Of a stretch of 23,775 nucleotides of DNA, positions 13,129 to 22,745 are shown piece by piece. Position numbers and translations under genes: made by a program. The notes beneath the pieces were generated by a model, which saw only the letters and a program-made list of their open reading frames with translations, was not told where the DNA came from and did no database searches. Within the stretch, counting starts at the first letter, position 1. Every line of letters starts with the position of its first letter. The stretch is taken from positions 1-23,775 of the forward strand of contig JBKPSZ010000264.1 in NCBI GenBank assembly GCA_046735265.1. Direction: 5' to 3'. The stretch comes from DATBFU01 sp046735265 (GTDB taxonomy: Bacteria; Acidobacteriota; Thermoanaerobaculia; UBA5066; Gp7-AA6).

Positions 13129-14589
13129 ATGAGGCTCCCCTCCCTCCGCAAGTCCCGCACGCGCATCGCGTTCGCCGGCGCGCTCCTTTCCGCCGCGTTC
13201 CTGGTCGCGCTCGCGCTGACGACGCGCGCGGTCATTCACAGCATGACGTACGCCGACATCGACGACGAGCTCTACACGCTCGCCGCCGCGGTCGGGTCGA
13301 GCTTCGAGCTCGAGGGCCTCGAGGAGTCGCGACGCGACACGCTGCGGGCCGGGCTCGAAGCGAACGCCTTCGAGTTCCGGCTCGCCAATCACTCGGCGAT
13401 CCTCTTTCGAGGAGACGCTCCCTTCGAGGCCTCGGGAAACCTCATGCGACATTCGCTTCCCGGAGGGATCGGACCGTATCGCGGCCGGCCCGAAGTCCCC
13501 TATACGGCCGTCGAGCCGTACAGCGGACAGAACCGCGTCTGCCGCTTCCTCGTCACGAGCCTCTCGGGAAAGGCGCAGGGATGCACCCTCGTTCTCTTCC
13601 GCCCCATTGAGCAGAGCGTCCACGCGCTCGCGCGGCTCGACCGGGCGCTCGCCACGATCGTCGCCATCGGTTTCCTCGGCACCGCGGGCATCCTGGCCTT
13701 TGCCGTCGGGAGAGCGATCCGCCCGGTCGAGGACATCACGAGGCTCGCCGAGGAGCTCGAGGCGCGCGATCTTTCCCGCCGAGTCAAAGTCTCCAAGGGA
13801 GGCGAGGAGTTCCGGCGGCTCGCGGCCGTCATCAACTCGCTGCTCGAGCGCCTGGAGAACGCCTTCCGCGCCCAGCGCCGGCTCGTCGCCGACGCGGCGC
13901 ACGAGCTGAAGACGCCGACCGCGGTGCTCTTGGGCGAGGCGCAGGAAGCCGCGCGGACCGACGCGGCGCCCGATGAGCGGCGCCGGTCGCTCGAGACGAT
14001 CGAGCGGGCCGCCCGCGGTCTCGCTCGAGAGGTGGATGCGCTCCTGCTCCTCGCTCGCGGAGACGCGGCGCTCCCCTCGCGGTACCAACCGGTCGACCTC
14101 GCGAGGCTCGCCGCCGACGCCGTTGCCGCCGCCGGACCGCTCGGCGCTTCCCGAAACGTGCACTGCCGGCTCGAGTCGATCGACGGGAGCCTCGTCCGTG
14201 GCGACGCGTCCGGCCTCGCGCGCGTCGTCTCGAATCTCGTGACCAACGCGCTGCAGTACACGGCGCCGGAAACCGAGGTGGAAGTCGCCGTCGCGACGCG
14301 CGGTCGAAAGGTCGTCCTCGAGGTGCGCGACCGCGGGCCCGGCGTCGCCGAAGAGGATCGCGCGCGCATCTTCGAGCGTTTCGTGCGGCTCGAGTCCGGG
14401 CGCTCCGGACATCCCGAAGGATCGGGACTCGGCCTCGCCATCGTCCATCAGGTCGTGCGCGCGCACGGCGGCGAGGTCGTCGCCGAGGAGCGTCCCGGAG
14501 GCGGGGCGATTTTCCGCGTCACGCTTCCGGTGGCGGAGGCGCTGGAGCCAGGGGTGGCCGGAACGACGGCGTCGCCGTCACGGCCATAG
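13129..14589 (+). CDS. Sensor histidine kinase partner of the response regulator
   Basis: This 486-residue inner-membrane kinase begins with a first membrane segment at about residues 12-33. A periplasmic sensor region of about 135 residues follows, then a second membrane segment around ATIVAIGFLGTAGILAFAVG and a HAMP linker (RAIRPVEDITRLAEELEARD). The HisKA box DAAHELKTPTAVLLGEAQ carries the phosphorylated His258. The ATP-binding domain has NLVTNALQYT (N box), VRDRGPGV (G1), IFERFVRLE (F box) and GSGLGLAI (G2). The sensor region has two cysteines, Cys138 and Cys152, close to the second membrane segment, which could form a disulfide or bind a ligand (inference). No recognisable sensor domain name. 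It is co-directional with the regulator, so a standard two-component operon is likely. Confidence 0.95.
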   Translation: MRLPSLRKSRTRIAFAGALLSAAFLVALALTTRAVIHSMTYADIDDELYTLAAAVGSSFELEGLEESRRDTLRAGLEANAFEFRLANHSAILFRGDAPFEASGNLMRHSLPGGIGPYRGRPEVPYTAVEPYSGQNRVCRFLVTSLSGKAQGCTLVLFRPIEQSVHALARLDRALATIVAIGFLGTAGILAFAVGRAIRPVEDITRLAEELEARDLSRRVKVSKGGEEFRRLAAVINSLLERLENAFRAQRRLVADAAHELKTPTAVLLGEAQEAARTDAAPDERRRSLETIERAARGLAREVDALLLLARGDAALPSRYQPVDLARLAADAVAAAGPLGASRNVHCRLESIDGSLVRGDASGLARVVSNLVTNALQYTAPETEVEVAVATRGRKVVLEVRDRGPGVAEEDRARIFERFVRLESGRSGHPEGSGLGLAIVHQVVRAHGGEVVAEERPGGGAIFRVTLPVAEALEPGVAGTTASPSRP

Positions 14590-14597
14590 ATAGAAGG

Positions 14598-14701
14598 TCA
14601 TCCCGAGCGACAGCGAGGGATCCTGCGCTCGGCAGGCCTGAGCCCTGACGGCATCGAACCGTACAAGCTCGGGATCCCTCGTCGCGAACTCCTCGGGATG
14701 A
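14598..14701. repeat. REP-like inverted-repeat element (R2) between convergent genes
   Basis: The left arm at 14598-14623 begins TCATCCCGAG and ends CGAGGGATCC. The right arm at 14672-14701 begins GGATCCCTCG and ends CTCGGGATGA, the exact complements at both ends. The interior of each arm differs in length (6 versus 10 bases). Its right half with flank (14664-14701) is almost identical to 3122-3160. It lies in the 146-base gap between the kinase gene and a convergent small gene. It resembles the short palindromic repeats often seen between genes in Acidobacteriota-like genomes (recollection, not tested). Confidence 0.8.
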
Positions 14702-14735
14702 CCTCGAGCGGCGGCGCGCCGCCGCGCCGATCGTG

Positions 14736-15092
14736 CTACGGCGTCTTCGGCGTCGGGGCGAGAGGCGACGGCGTGGTGGACGCGCTCCGCTCTGCCTCCG
14801 GCGGGTGGACCTGCACGGCGGTGGCGACGTTCTTGTGCTCGCGGACCACCCAGCGCACGGTCACCTTCGCGCCGGCTTCGAGCTTTCCTCCGGAGACTCG
14901 CGTGGCGCTCGTCGTCACGAGCCGGGTCTCTTTGCCGCGGGTGTCGCGGATCGTCAGCGACTTTCCTTGTCCATCCATCGAGGCGACCGTGCCCGAGAGC
15001 GCGTGGGCGTGGTTCTTGGAAGTCACCGGCTCGACGGCCGCCGCGGACGCCGCAAGAAGAAGCGCCGAAACGATCCCGAGAGCGGTTTTCAT
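14736..15092 (-). CDS. Small exported protein, DUF5666-like beta domain
   Basis: This 118-residue protein has a clear signal peptide at residues 1-20 (MKTALGIVSALLLAASAAAV). The mature domain reads as short strands, HALSGTVASMDGQGKSLTIR, KETRLVTTSATRVSGGKLEAG and AKVTVRWVVREHKNVATAVQV. This 'G-T-V ... K-S-L-T-I ... T-x-V ... L-x-x-G-x-x-V' plan is typical of DUF5666-type OB-like domains. The tail after residue 97 is Pro/Thr/Ser-rich and probably disordered. I set the start at the ATG right before the signal peptide; an ATG 15 bases upstream (15107, MAWESM...) has an equally weak ribosome site and cannot be excluded. It is divergent from the amidohydrolase gene across 85 bases and convergent with the kinase. 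Function unknown. Confidence 0.7.
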   Translation of the reverse strand: MKTALGIVSALLLAASAAAVEPVTSKNHAHALSGTVASMDGQGKSLTIRDTRGKETRLVTTSATRVSGGKLEAGAKVTVRWVVREHKNVATAVQVHPPEAERSASTTPSPLAPTPKTP

Positions 15093-15132
15093 CGATTCCC
15101 AGGCCATCGGCTCCCGAGTTTCTGCTGCCGCC

Positions 15133-15154
15133 CGTGAACGGGGCGTGAACGGGA
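15133..15154. promoter_or_regulatory. Tandem 11-bp direct repeat upstream of the amidohydrolase gene
   Basis: CGTGAACGGGG (15133-15143) is followed without a gap by CGTGAACGGGA (15144-15154), matching at 10 of 11 bases. The period is one helical turn. It lies in the divergent gap between the small exported protein and the amidohydrolase, 24-45 bases before the latter's start. OmpR/PhoB-type regulators bind such tandem repeats, and one is encoded about 2 kb away; the link is inference. Confidence 0.45.
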
Positions 15155-15177
15155 GCGCCTCAACATAGACTCACCGC

Positions 15178-16875
15178 ATGAGAAAAGTGTTACGCGGTCT
15201 TCTCGGCGTCGCCCTGCTCGGTTGCCCCCTCCTGCCCGCCGCGGAGCCGGCCTCGGGCGAATACGACCTTCTCATCCGCGGCGGACGCGTCGTGGATGGC
15301 TCGGGCGCTCCCTGGTTCGCCGCCGACGTCGCGGTGAAGGATGGCCGGATCGCGGCCGTCGGGAAGCTCCCGACGGCCCGGGCGAAGCGGGTCGTGGACG
15401 CGACGGGGCTCGTCGTCGCGCCGGGCTTCATCGATCTGCTCGGCCAGTCCGAGTACAACGTCCTGGTGGACGGCCGCGCGGCCTCCAAGATCACCCAGGG
15501 CATCACGACCGAAGTGACCGGCGAAGGTTCTTCGATCGCGCCGTTGAACGACCGGATGCTCGCCAATGGCAAGGACGTCTACCAGAAGTACGGCTACACC
15601 CCGGATTTCCGGACTCTGGACGGCTACTTCCAGACGTTCGAGAAGCGCGGGACTTCGATCAACCTCGGGACGTTCGTCGGCGCGGGAGGCGTGCGCGACT
15701 ACGTGATCGGTCAGGAAGAGCGGCGCGCGACCCCCGAAGAGCTCGCGAAGATGTGCGATGTCGTCGATCAGGCCATGCGCGAGGGGGCGCTCGGCGTCTC
15801 TTCGTCGCTCCAGTACATCCCCGACATGTACAACTCGACCGAAGACCTGATCGCCATGGCGAAGGTGGCCGCCAAGTACGGCGGCGCGTACTTCACGCAC
15901 CAGCGCTCGGAATCGAACCGGATGCCCCAGTCCATGGACGAAGTCATCCGCATCGCGAAGGAAGCCGGGATCCGCGCGCAGATCTGGCACTTCAAGACGG
16001 CCTACGCGCCGAACTTCGGGAAGATGCCGGAGATGCTGCGCCGCATCGAGGAGGCGCGCGCGCAGGGAATCGACGTCGCCGCGAACCAGTACCCGTGGAA
16101 TCGCGCCTCCAACGGCCTCGATGCCTGTCTTCCGCCGTGGGTTCGCGAAGGGGGCCACGACGCGCTCCTGAAGCGCCTGTCGGATCCCGCGACGCGCGAG
16201 CGCGTCAAGGCGGACATGGCGAAGGCGTCCGCGGAGTGGGAGAACCAGTGGTTGGGCTCCGGCGGGGCCGAAGGCGTCATGGTGGCCGAGGTGCTCTCGG
16301 AGAAGTTGAAGCCGTACGAAGGCAAGACGATCGCGGACATCGCCGCGGCGGAGAAGAAAGACCCGCGCGACGTCGTCATCGACATCGTCCTCGCCGACCG
16401 CGCCAACGCCTACTGCATCATTTCGATCATGGACGAGAAGGACGTGCGCGCCGCGCTCGCGCATCCGCTCGTCTCCTTCGGCACGGACTCTCAGGCCAAG
16501 GCGATCGACGGCCCGTTCGGCAAGGAGACCTCTCATCCGCGCGGGTGGGGATCGGCCGCTCGGATCCTCGGCTACTACGTGCGCGACCAGAAGGTCCTGC
16601 GACTGGAAGAGGCGGTGCGCAAGATGACCTCGTTCGCGGCGGAGGCGGCGGCGATCCCCGATCGCGGCCTCGTCAAAGTCGGTTTCTGGGCGGATCTCAC
16701 GATCTTCGACCCGAAGACCGTCAACGCCCGCGCAACCTTCGAGAAGCCGAATCAATATAGCGAGGGGATCCCGTACGTGGCGGTGAACGGCGTGCTCGTC
16801 GTCGACGGCGGGCAGATCACCTCGGCCCGGCCGGGCAAGGCGCTTCGCGGTCCGGGATGGCGGGCCAACCCTTGA
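15178..16875 (+). CDS. Exported D-aminoacylase-like amidohydrolase (N-acyl-D-amino-acid deacylase family)
   Basis: This 565-residue protein has a signal peptide (MRKVLRGLLGVALLGCPLLPAA). The amidohydrolase barrel starts with YDLLIRGGRVVDGSG and VVDATGLVVAPGFID and closes with GLVKVGFWADLTIFDPKTV and a beta-sandwich containing VAVNGVLVVDGG, the standard order for D-aminoacylases and D-hydantoinase relatives. Metal-site residues seen: His241 (THQR), His271 (WHFK) and Asp437 (GTD). The usual HxH after FID is replaced by Leu88-Gly-Gln90 (FIDLLGQSE), and the Cys normally found in TEVTGNCG is Glu116 (TEVTGEG). So one of the two metal positions is rebuilt. The family removes acyl groups from N-acyl-D-amino acids; this variant may have another N-acyl or cyclic-amide substrate. 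It is followed by a metallopeptidase gene 31 bases downstream. Confidence 0.92.
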   Translation: MRKVLRGLLGVALLGCPLLPAAEPASGEYDLLIRGGRVVDGSGAPWFAADVAVKDGRIAAVGKLPTARAKRVVDATGLVVAPGFIDLLGQSEYNVLVDGRAASKITQGITTEVTGEGSSIAPLNDRMLANGKDVYQKYGYTPDFRTLDGYFQTFEKRGTSINLGTFVGAGGVRDYVIGQEERRATPEELAKMCDVVDQAMREGALGVSSSLQYIPDMYNSTEDLIAMAKVAAKYGGAYFTHQRSESNRMPQSMDEVIRIAKEAGIRAQIWHFKTAYAPNFGKMPEMLRRIEEARAQGIDVAANQYPWNRASNGLDACLPPWVREGGHDALLKRLSDPATRERVKADMAKASAEWENQWLGSGGAEGVMVAEVLSEKLKPYEGKTIADIAAAEKKDPRDVVIDIVLADRANAYCIISIMDEKDVRAALAHPLVSFGTDSQAKAIDGPFGKETSHPRGWGSAARILGYYVRDQKVLRLEEAVRKMTSFAAEAAAIPDRGLVKVGFWADLTIFDPKTVNARATFEKPNQYSEGIPYVAVNGVLVVDGGQITSARPGKALRGPGWRANP

Positions 16876-16906
16876 CCTCGAGCCGATAGACTTCCGGAGG
16901 GACGCC

Positions 16907-18982
16907 ATGACCCGCAACCTCCCCGCCGCGGCGGCTCTGCTTTCGGTCCTGGGGCTGGCCGGGGCCGCCTCCCCGAGGGCGGGTCGAGAGGCCATGAAGG
17001 AAACGACGACGAAACTCGAAGCGGAGCTGGTCTCGAAATACGGCGAGCCGGAACGCGGCCGCATCCGGCAGGGCCTGGCGCAGGCCGCGGATTTCTGGCG
17101 GGAGGAGGACGGGGACGCCGCCGCCTACGAGGAGACGGTCCGCACGCACTTCGCCGGCGATGCCGCAACGCGGGACGCCCTCTTTTCCCGGATGGAGTTC
17201 GCCCTCGAGTCGTACGACGGGCATCTGAACGAGATCGGGCGGGACTTCCGCCGGCAGTCGGACCTCGATCTCGGAACCATCTACCCCTTCGACGAGATCC
17301 TCGCGGGATACGACCCGGGCGCTCACTTCATCGAGGACTCCTTCAAGAATCGCCTCGCGTTCGCGGTGCTCCTGAACTTCCCGATCACGACCTTGGACGA
17401 CCGGATTCGAGACGGCGAGAGCTGGACGCGCCGGCAGTGGGCGGAGGCGAGGCTCTCCGACCGGTTCTCCAAGCGCATTCCCGCCTCGGTCAACCAGGCG
17501 ATCGCGCAGGCAGCGGCCGAGTCCGCGCAGTACATCGCCGAATACAACGTCTGGATGCACCATCTCGTCGACGCGAAAGGCAACCGCCTCTTCCCCGCGA
17601 AGATGCGGCTCCTCTCGCACTGGAACCTGCGCGATCAGCTGAAGTCCGACTACGGCGACGCGGCCAACGGTCTCGCGAAGCAGCGGCAGATGGCTCAGCT
17701 CATGGAGCGGATCGTCACGCAGACGATCCCGCGGGCCGTCGTGAACAATCCCGGCGTGGACTGGAATCCCGCGACGAACGCGGTCACCGCCGCCGCGGTC
17801 AAGGACTCCGAGCCCTCCGCCGTCAAGGCCTTCGCGGCCTCGAGCGACGCCGAGCCCGACACCCGGTACGCGATGCTCCTCGCCTGCTACAAAGCCGCAC
17901 GCCAGGCGGACCCGTACTCCCCGACGGCGCCGACGCTGATCGCGCGCCGCTTCGACGAGAACCGGCAGATCCCGGAGGAGCGCGTCCGCAAGATGCTCGA
18001 ATCCGTCGTCGGCTCGCCGCTCGTGCCGAAGGTCGGCAAGCTCATCGAAAAGCGCCTCCGCCGGAAGCTCGAGCCCTTCGACATCTGGTACGCCGGCTTC
18101 AAGCCGCGCGGCGATCACTCCGAGGAGGAGCTCGACCGGATCGTCAAGGCGAAGTACCCGACCCCCGAGGCCTACAAGAAGGACATCCCGAACCTGCTCG
18201 AGAAGCTCGGCTTCTCCCGTGAACGCGCGGAGTACCTCGCCGACCACATCGAGGTGGATCCGGCGCGCGGCTCGGGCCACGCGCTCGGGGCGGCGCGGCG
18301 CGCGGATCACGCCCACCTGCGGACCCGGGTCGAGAAGGACGGGATGAACTACAAGGGGTTCAACATCGCCGTTCACGAGATGGGGCACAACGTCGAGCAG
18401 ACGTTCTCCTTGAACGACGTCGACTCCACACTCCTGCAGGGGGTCCCGAACACCGCGTTCACGGAGGCCCTCGCCTTCGTCTTTCAGGCGCACGACCTGG
18501 AGCTTCTCGGCCTCGCGAAGCCGGACGCGCAGTCGGCGGCCCTCAAGGCCTTGAACGACTTCTGGGGGACGTACGAGATCTCGGGCGTGGCGCTCGTGGA
18601 CATGGCGGTATGGCACTGGATGTACGACCATCCTGACGCGACGCCGGCGCAACTGAAGGAAGCGACGCTCGGAATCTGCCGCGACGTCTGGAACCGCTAC
18701 TACGCGCCGGTCTTCGGAAAGCGCGACGTCGTTCTCCTCGGCATCTACTCCCACATGATCGAGTCGTTCCTGTACCTTCCCGACTATCCGATCGGCCACC
18801 TGATCGCTTTCCAGATCGAGGGGCAGATCGAGAAGACGGGCCGGATCGGGCCGGAGTTCGAGAGGATGGCGAAGATCGGAAACGTTGCGCCCGACATCTG
18901 GATGAAGCAGGCGACCGGCTCGCCCGTGGGCCCCGAGGCCCTCCTCGCGGCGACCGAGAAAGCCCTGGCCGAAGTCCGATAG
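16907..18982 (+). CDS. Large exported HExxH (gluzincin-type) metallopeptidase
   Basis: This 691-residue protein starts from an ATG with CCGGAGG six bases upstream. Residues 1-21 (MTRNLPAAAALLSVLGLAGAA) resemble a signal peptide, so it is probably periplasmic or secreted. The body is mostly helical and hydrophilic. The zinc site AVHEMGHNVEQTF supplies His490, Glu491 and His494, and FTEALAFVFQ gives the likely third ligand, Glu520, 26 residues after the last His, as in gluzincins. The long helical N-domain and the late catalytic motif are reminiscent of the M3 (oligopeptidase) clan, but I cannot place it in a named family. Substrate: probably peptides. It is followed by a PP2C gene eight bases downstream, so the amidohydrolase, peptidase and phosphatase genes may be one transcript. 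Confidence 0.85.
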   Translation: MTRNLPAAAALLSVLGLAGAASPRAGREAMKETTTKLEAELVSKYGEPERGRIRQGLAQAADFWREEDGDAAAYEETVRTHFAGDAATRDALFSRMEFALESYDGHLNEIGRDFRRQSDLDLGTIYPFDEILAGYDPGAHFIEDSFKNRLAFAVLLNFPITTLDDRIRDGESWTRRQWAEARLSDRFSKRIPASVNQAIAQAAAESAQYIAEYNVWMHHLVDAKGNRLFPAKMRLLSHWNLRDQLKSDYGDAANGLAKQRQMAQLMERIVTQTIPRAVVNNPGVDWNPATNAVTAAAVKDSEPSAVKAFAASSDAEPDTRYAMLLACYKAARQADPYSPTAPTLIARRFDENRQIPEERVRKMLESVVGSPLVPKVGKLIEKRLRRKLEPFDIWYAGFKPRGDHSEEELDRIVKAKYPTPEAYKKDIPNLLEKLGFSRERAEYLADHIEVDPARGSGHALGAARRADHAHLRTRVEKDGMNYKGFNIAVHEMGHNVEQTFSLNDVDSTLLQGVPNTAFTEALAFVFQAHDLELLGLAKPDAQSAALKALNDFWGTYEISGVALVDMAVWHWMYDHPDATPAQLKEATLGICRDVWNRYYAPVFGKRDVVLLGIYSHMIESFLYLPDYPIGHLIAFQIEGQIEKTGRIGPEFERMAKIGNVAPDIWMKQATGSPVGPEALLAATEKALAEVR

Positions 18983-18990
18983 AGGAAACG

Positions 18991-19914
18991 ATGCGGGAAG
19001 ATCTCGACGACACCGCCGAGTTGCGGGGCCCCCCGGGGGGAAGGGGAGAGCCGCGCACGGCGGCCGGCGCGTCGGCGCTCATCCACGTCGAGATCGCCGC
19101 GCGGACCCACCCGGGCCGCGTCCGAGAGAAGAACGAAGACCACTTCCTCGTCGTGCGATTCGACCGCGAGATGCAGACGCTCCTGACCAACCTGCCTCCC
19201 GGCGAGGTTCCGGAGCACTATGCGGAGACCGCCTATGCCCTTCTCGTGGCGGACGGCGTCGGAGGCGCGGTCGGCGGCGAGGTCGCGAGCCGCATCGCGA
19301 TCCAGGCGCTCCTGGACCTGGTCGTCGAGACCCCCGACTGGATCATGCGCATGGACGCGCCTCTCGCCCGCGAGGTCCTCGAGCGCCTGGAGCGCCGCTT
19401 CCAGAGGGTGCGCCAGGTTCTCGTCGAGCGGGCTCAGGCCGACCCGTCGTTGAAGGGTATGGCCACGACGTTGACGGTCGCCGCCAGCATCGGACGGGAC
19501 CTCTTGACGGCGCACGTCGGCGACTCGCGCGCCTACCTCTTCCGAGGCGGCCGGCTCACACGGCTGACGCGAGACCAGACGATGGCCCAGTCGCTGGCCG
19601 ACGCCGGGGCGATCCCGCCCGAAGAGGTCGCCAAGCACCCCGGCCGACACGTGCTGACCGGGGCGCTCGCGACGCGCGGCGCCTTCGCCCAGGTCGAGCT
19701 CGGCCGGACGCGGCTCGAAGACGGCGATCAGGTCCTCGTCTGCTCGGACGGTCTGACGGAAATGGTTTCCGAAGAGACGATCGGAAGAGTGCTGCGGTCC
19801 GCCCGGTCGGCCGACGAGGCCTGCCGCGAGCTCATCGAGCAGGCGCTCGAGGGAGGCGGCAAGGACAACATCACGGCGGTTCTGGGCCGCTACCGGATCC
19901 CCTCCGCCATCTGA
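18991..19914 (+). CDS. PP2C-family serine/threonine phosphatase
   Basis: This 307-residue cytoplasmic phosphatase (no signal, no membrane segment) removes phosphate from Ser/Thr of proteins using a bimetal Mn/Mg centre. Motifs in order are GRVREKNEDHFLV (Glu49, Asp50), VADGVGG (Asp88), GMATTLT, AHVGDSRAYL, LTRDQTMAQSLADAG, LVCSDGLTEMV and GGGKDNITAVL; these carry the metal-binding aspartates. The first about 30 residues (Pro/Gly/Ala-rich) are a low-complexity leader. An extra segment, TLLTNLPPGEVPEHYAE, lies between the first two motifs, as in Stp1-type phosphatases. It starts at ATG with GAGG six bases before and is eight bases behind the metallopeptidase stop. A matching Hanks-type kinase is not in the window. 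A six-T run follows the stop. Confidence 0.95.
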   Translation: MREDLDDTAELRGPPGGRGEPRTAAGASALIHVEIAARTHPGRVREKNEDHFLVVRFDREMQTLLTNLPPGEVPEHYAETAYALLVADGVGGAVGGEVASRIAIQALLDLVVETPDWIMRMDAPLAREVLERLERRFQRVRQVLVERAQADPSLKGMATTLTVAASIGRDLLTAHVGDSRAYLFRGGRLTRLTRDQTMAQSLADAGAIPPEEVAKHPGRHVLTGALATRGAFAQVELGRTRLEDGDQVLVCSDGLTEMVSEETIGRVLRSARSADEACRELIEQALEGGGKDNITAVLGRYRIPSAI

Positions 19915-19962
19915 TTTTTTAGACGACGCGCGGCGGATCGGAGCCGGCGGGCCGAGACGACG

Positions 19963-20814
19963 TCAGCGCGATCCGGGGCCGCTCCCGGATCCCGCCGGAG
20001 GCGAAGCGCTCGCGTCGCGCCGCCTGGCCCGGGCCGCCTCGAGCTTCTCTCCCAGGATCCGGGATTCCCGCGGAAGGCTCCGGCGCACGAGCCCGAATTT
20101 CTGGATCGCGTGCCGCTCGATGTGCGCCATGGCCTCGTCCACCGAATCGGTGAAGAGAAGGAGCTCGAGGTCCCGGGGGTCGATCGTCCCGGCTCCGACC
20201 ATCTCGTTCAAGAGTTCGAGCAGCCGGCGCCAGTAGTCGCGGCCAAACACGACGACCGGAAACCCTTCGATCTTCCCGGTCTGGATCAAGGTCGCCGCCT
20301 CGAAGAGCTCGTCCATGGTGCCGAGGCCTCCCGGGAGGACGACGAAAGCGTACGAGTACTTGACGAGCATGACCTTCCGAACGAAGAAGTGCTCGAGCGT
20401 CAGGCACACGTCCAGATACGGATTGAGCTTCTGCTCATGCGGCAGCGCGATGTTGCATCCGACAGAGCGGCCGCCGGCCTCGCGCGCCCCGCGGTTGGCC
20501 GCCTCCATGATCCCGGGTCCCCCTCCGGTCATCACGGTGAATCCGAGGCGCGCGAGCGCGGATCCGGCCTCGCGCGCGAGCGTGTAATAGGGGTGGTCGG
20601 CGTGGAAGCGGGCCGAGCCGAACACCGTCACGCATGGCCCGACGAAATGGAGGGTGCGGAAGCCCTTCACGAACTCGAGCGCGATCTTCAGGACCGAAAA
20701 GAACTCGCTCTTTCGCGAGCGCGGGCCCTCGAGGAAGATGCGCTCCGAGGGTTCGGGGCCGGCGCCCGCCGGCTTTTCCGCCGGAACGACGCCGCGAGGC
20801 GTCCGCTCGGTCAC
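19963..20814 (-). CDS. LOG-family (TIGR00730-type) Rossmann-fold nucleotide hydrolase-like protein
   Basis: This 283-residue protein has the LOG / 'lysine decarboxylase-like' fold. The N-terminus (about 1-30) is Pro/Gly/Ala-rich. The Rossmann core has CVTVFGSARF, GFTVMTGGGPGIMEAANRGA, and the signature PGGLGTMDELFEAATLIQTGK, which binds phosphate and ribose of AMP-type nucleotides. Characterised LOG proteins cleave cytokinin-like or nucleoside 5'-monophosphates to base plus ribose phosphate, and some bacterial members have unknown substrates. The start is GTG; there is no better start nearby. The C-terminal tail (about 255-283) is basic and Ser/Gly-rich. It lies 55 bases behind atpC on the same strand, so it may be read through from the ATP synthase operon. 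It is convergent with the PP2C gene (48-base gap). Confidence 0.93.
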   Translation of the reverse strand: MTERTPRGVVPAEKPAGAGPEPSERIFLEGPRSRKSEFFSVLKIALEFVKGFRTLHFVGPCVTVFGSARFHADHPYYTLAREAGSALARLGFTVMTGGGPGIMEAANRGAREAGGRSVGCNIALPHEQKLNPYLDVCLTLEHFFVRKVMLVKYSYAFVVLPGGLGTMDELFEAATLIQTGKIEGFPVVVFGRDYWRRLLELLNEMVGAGTIDPRDLELLLFTDSVDEAMAHIERHAIQKFGLVRRSLPRESRILGEKLEAARARRRDASASPPAGSGSGPGSR

Positions 20815-20869
20815 GTCCCGGATCGTAGCAGCCGGGCGGGTTGCGCACCGGCGGACGCGGGAGCCGCTT

Positions 20870-21271
20870 CTACTTCCTTGCCGCGACGGAGAGACGCGCC
20901 CGGGCGAGCTCGAAGCGCGCGGTGATCTCCGGGAGCGTTTCGAAGCTCGCGGATCCCATCTCCTTCTCCGCCTGGGCGCGATCGCGCTCGGCCGCGGTCG
21001 CGTCGATCTCGGCGGCGGACTCGGCGGTGTCGGCGAGAACCGAGACCCGGTCGTCCGCGATCTCCGCCAGCCCGGCCGAGATCGCGAAGGCGGTCGCGGC
21101 GCCCCCCCGCCGGTACGAGAGGACGCCCGGCCTGAGCAACGTGATGAGCGGCGTGTGGCCGGGCAGGATCCCCAGATACCCCTCCGCCCCGGGGAGCTCG
21201 ACTCCGTCGGCTTCCGCCTCGACGACCTTTCGCTCCGGCGTGACTACCTGGAGCTTCAAGAGATCCGCCAT
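20870..21271 (-). CDS. atpC: F1 ATP synthase epsilon subunit
   Basis: The 133-residue epsilon subunit forms the central stalk foot of F1. The N-terminal beta-sandwich reads LLKLQVVTPERKVVEAEADGV, then LPGAEGYLGILPGHTPLIT, the hallmark of AtpC, and LAEIADDRVSVLADTAE. The C-terminal helical region (AERDRAQAEKEM, ITARFELARARLSVAARK) is the regulatory hairpin that can inhibit ATP hydrolysis. The ATG lies six bases after the atpD stop, so translation is likely coupled. It is the last ATP synthase gene in this cluster. Confidence 0.97.
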   Translation of the reverse strand: MADLLKLQVVTPERKVVEAEADGVELPGAEGYLGILPGHTPLITLLRPGVLSYRRGGAATAFAISAGLAEIADDRVSVLADTAESAAEIDATAAERDRAQAEKEMGSASFETLPEITARFELARARLSVAARK

Positions 21272-21277
21272 GCCGTC

Positions 21278-22723
<1,446 letters not shown>

Positions 22724-22745
22724 GGAATCCCCCTTGCTCGACCGT

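Noticed and set aside
15190..18799. Two long minus-strand open frames opposite the amidohydrolase and the metallopeptidase
   Set aside because: They are antisense to well-supported genes, rich in Arg, Asp, Val and Leu without family patterns, and have no ribosome site.
19915..19920. Run of six T after the PP2C stop as an intrinsic terminator
   Set aside because: I found only a weak 4-bp stem ahead of it inside the coding end, too little to call a Rho-independent terminator.
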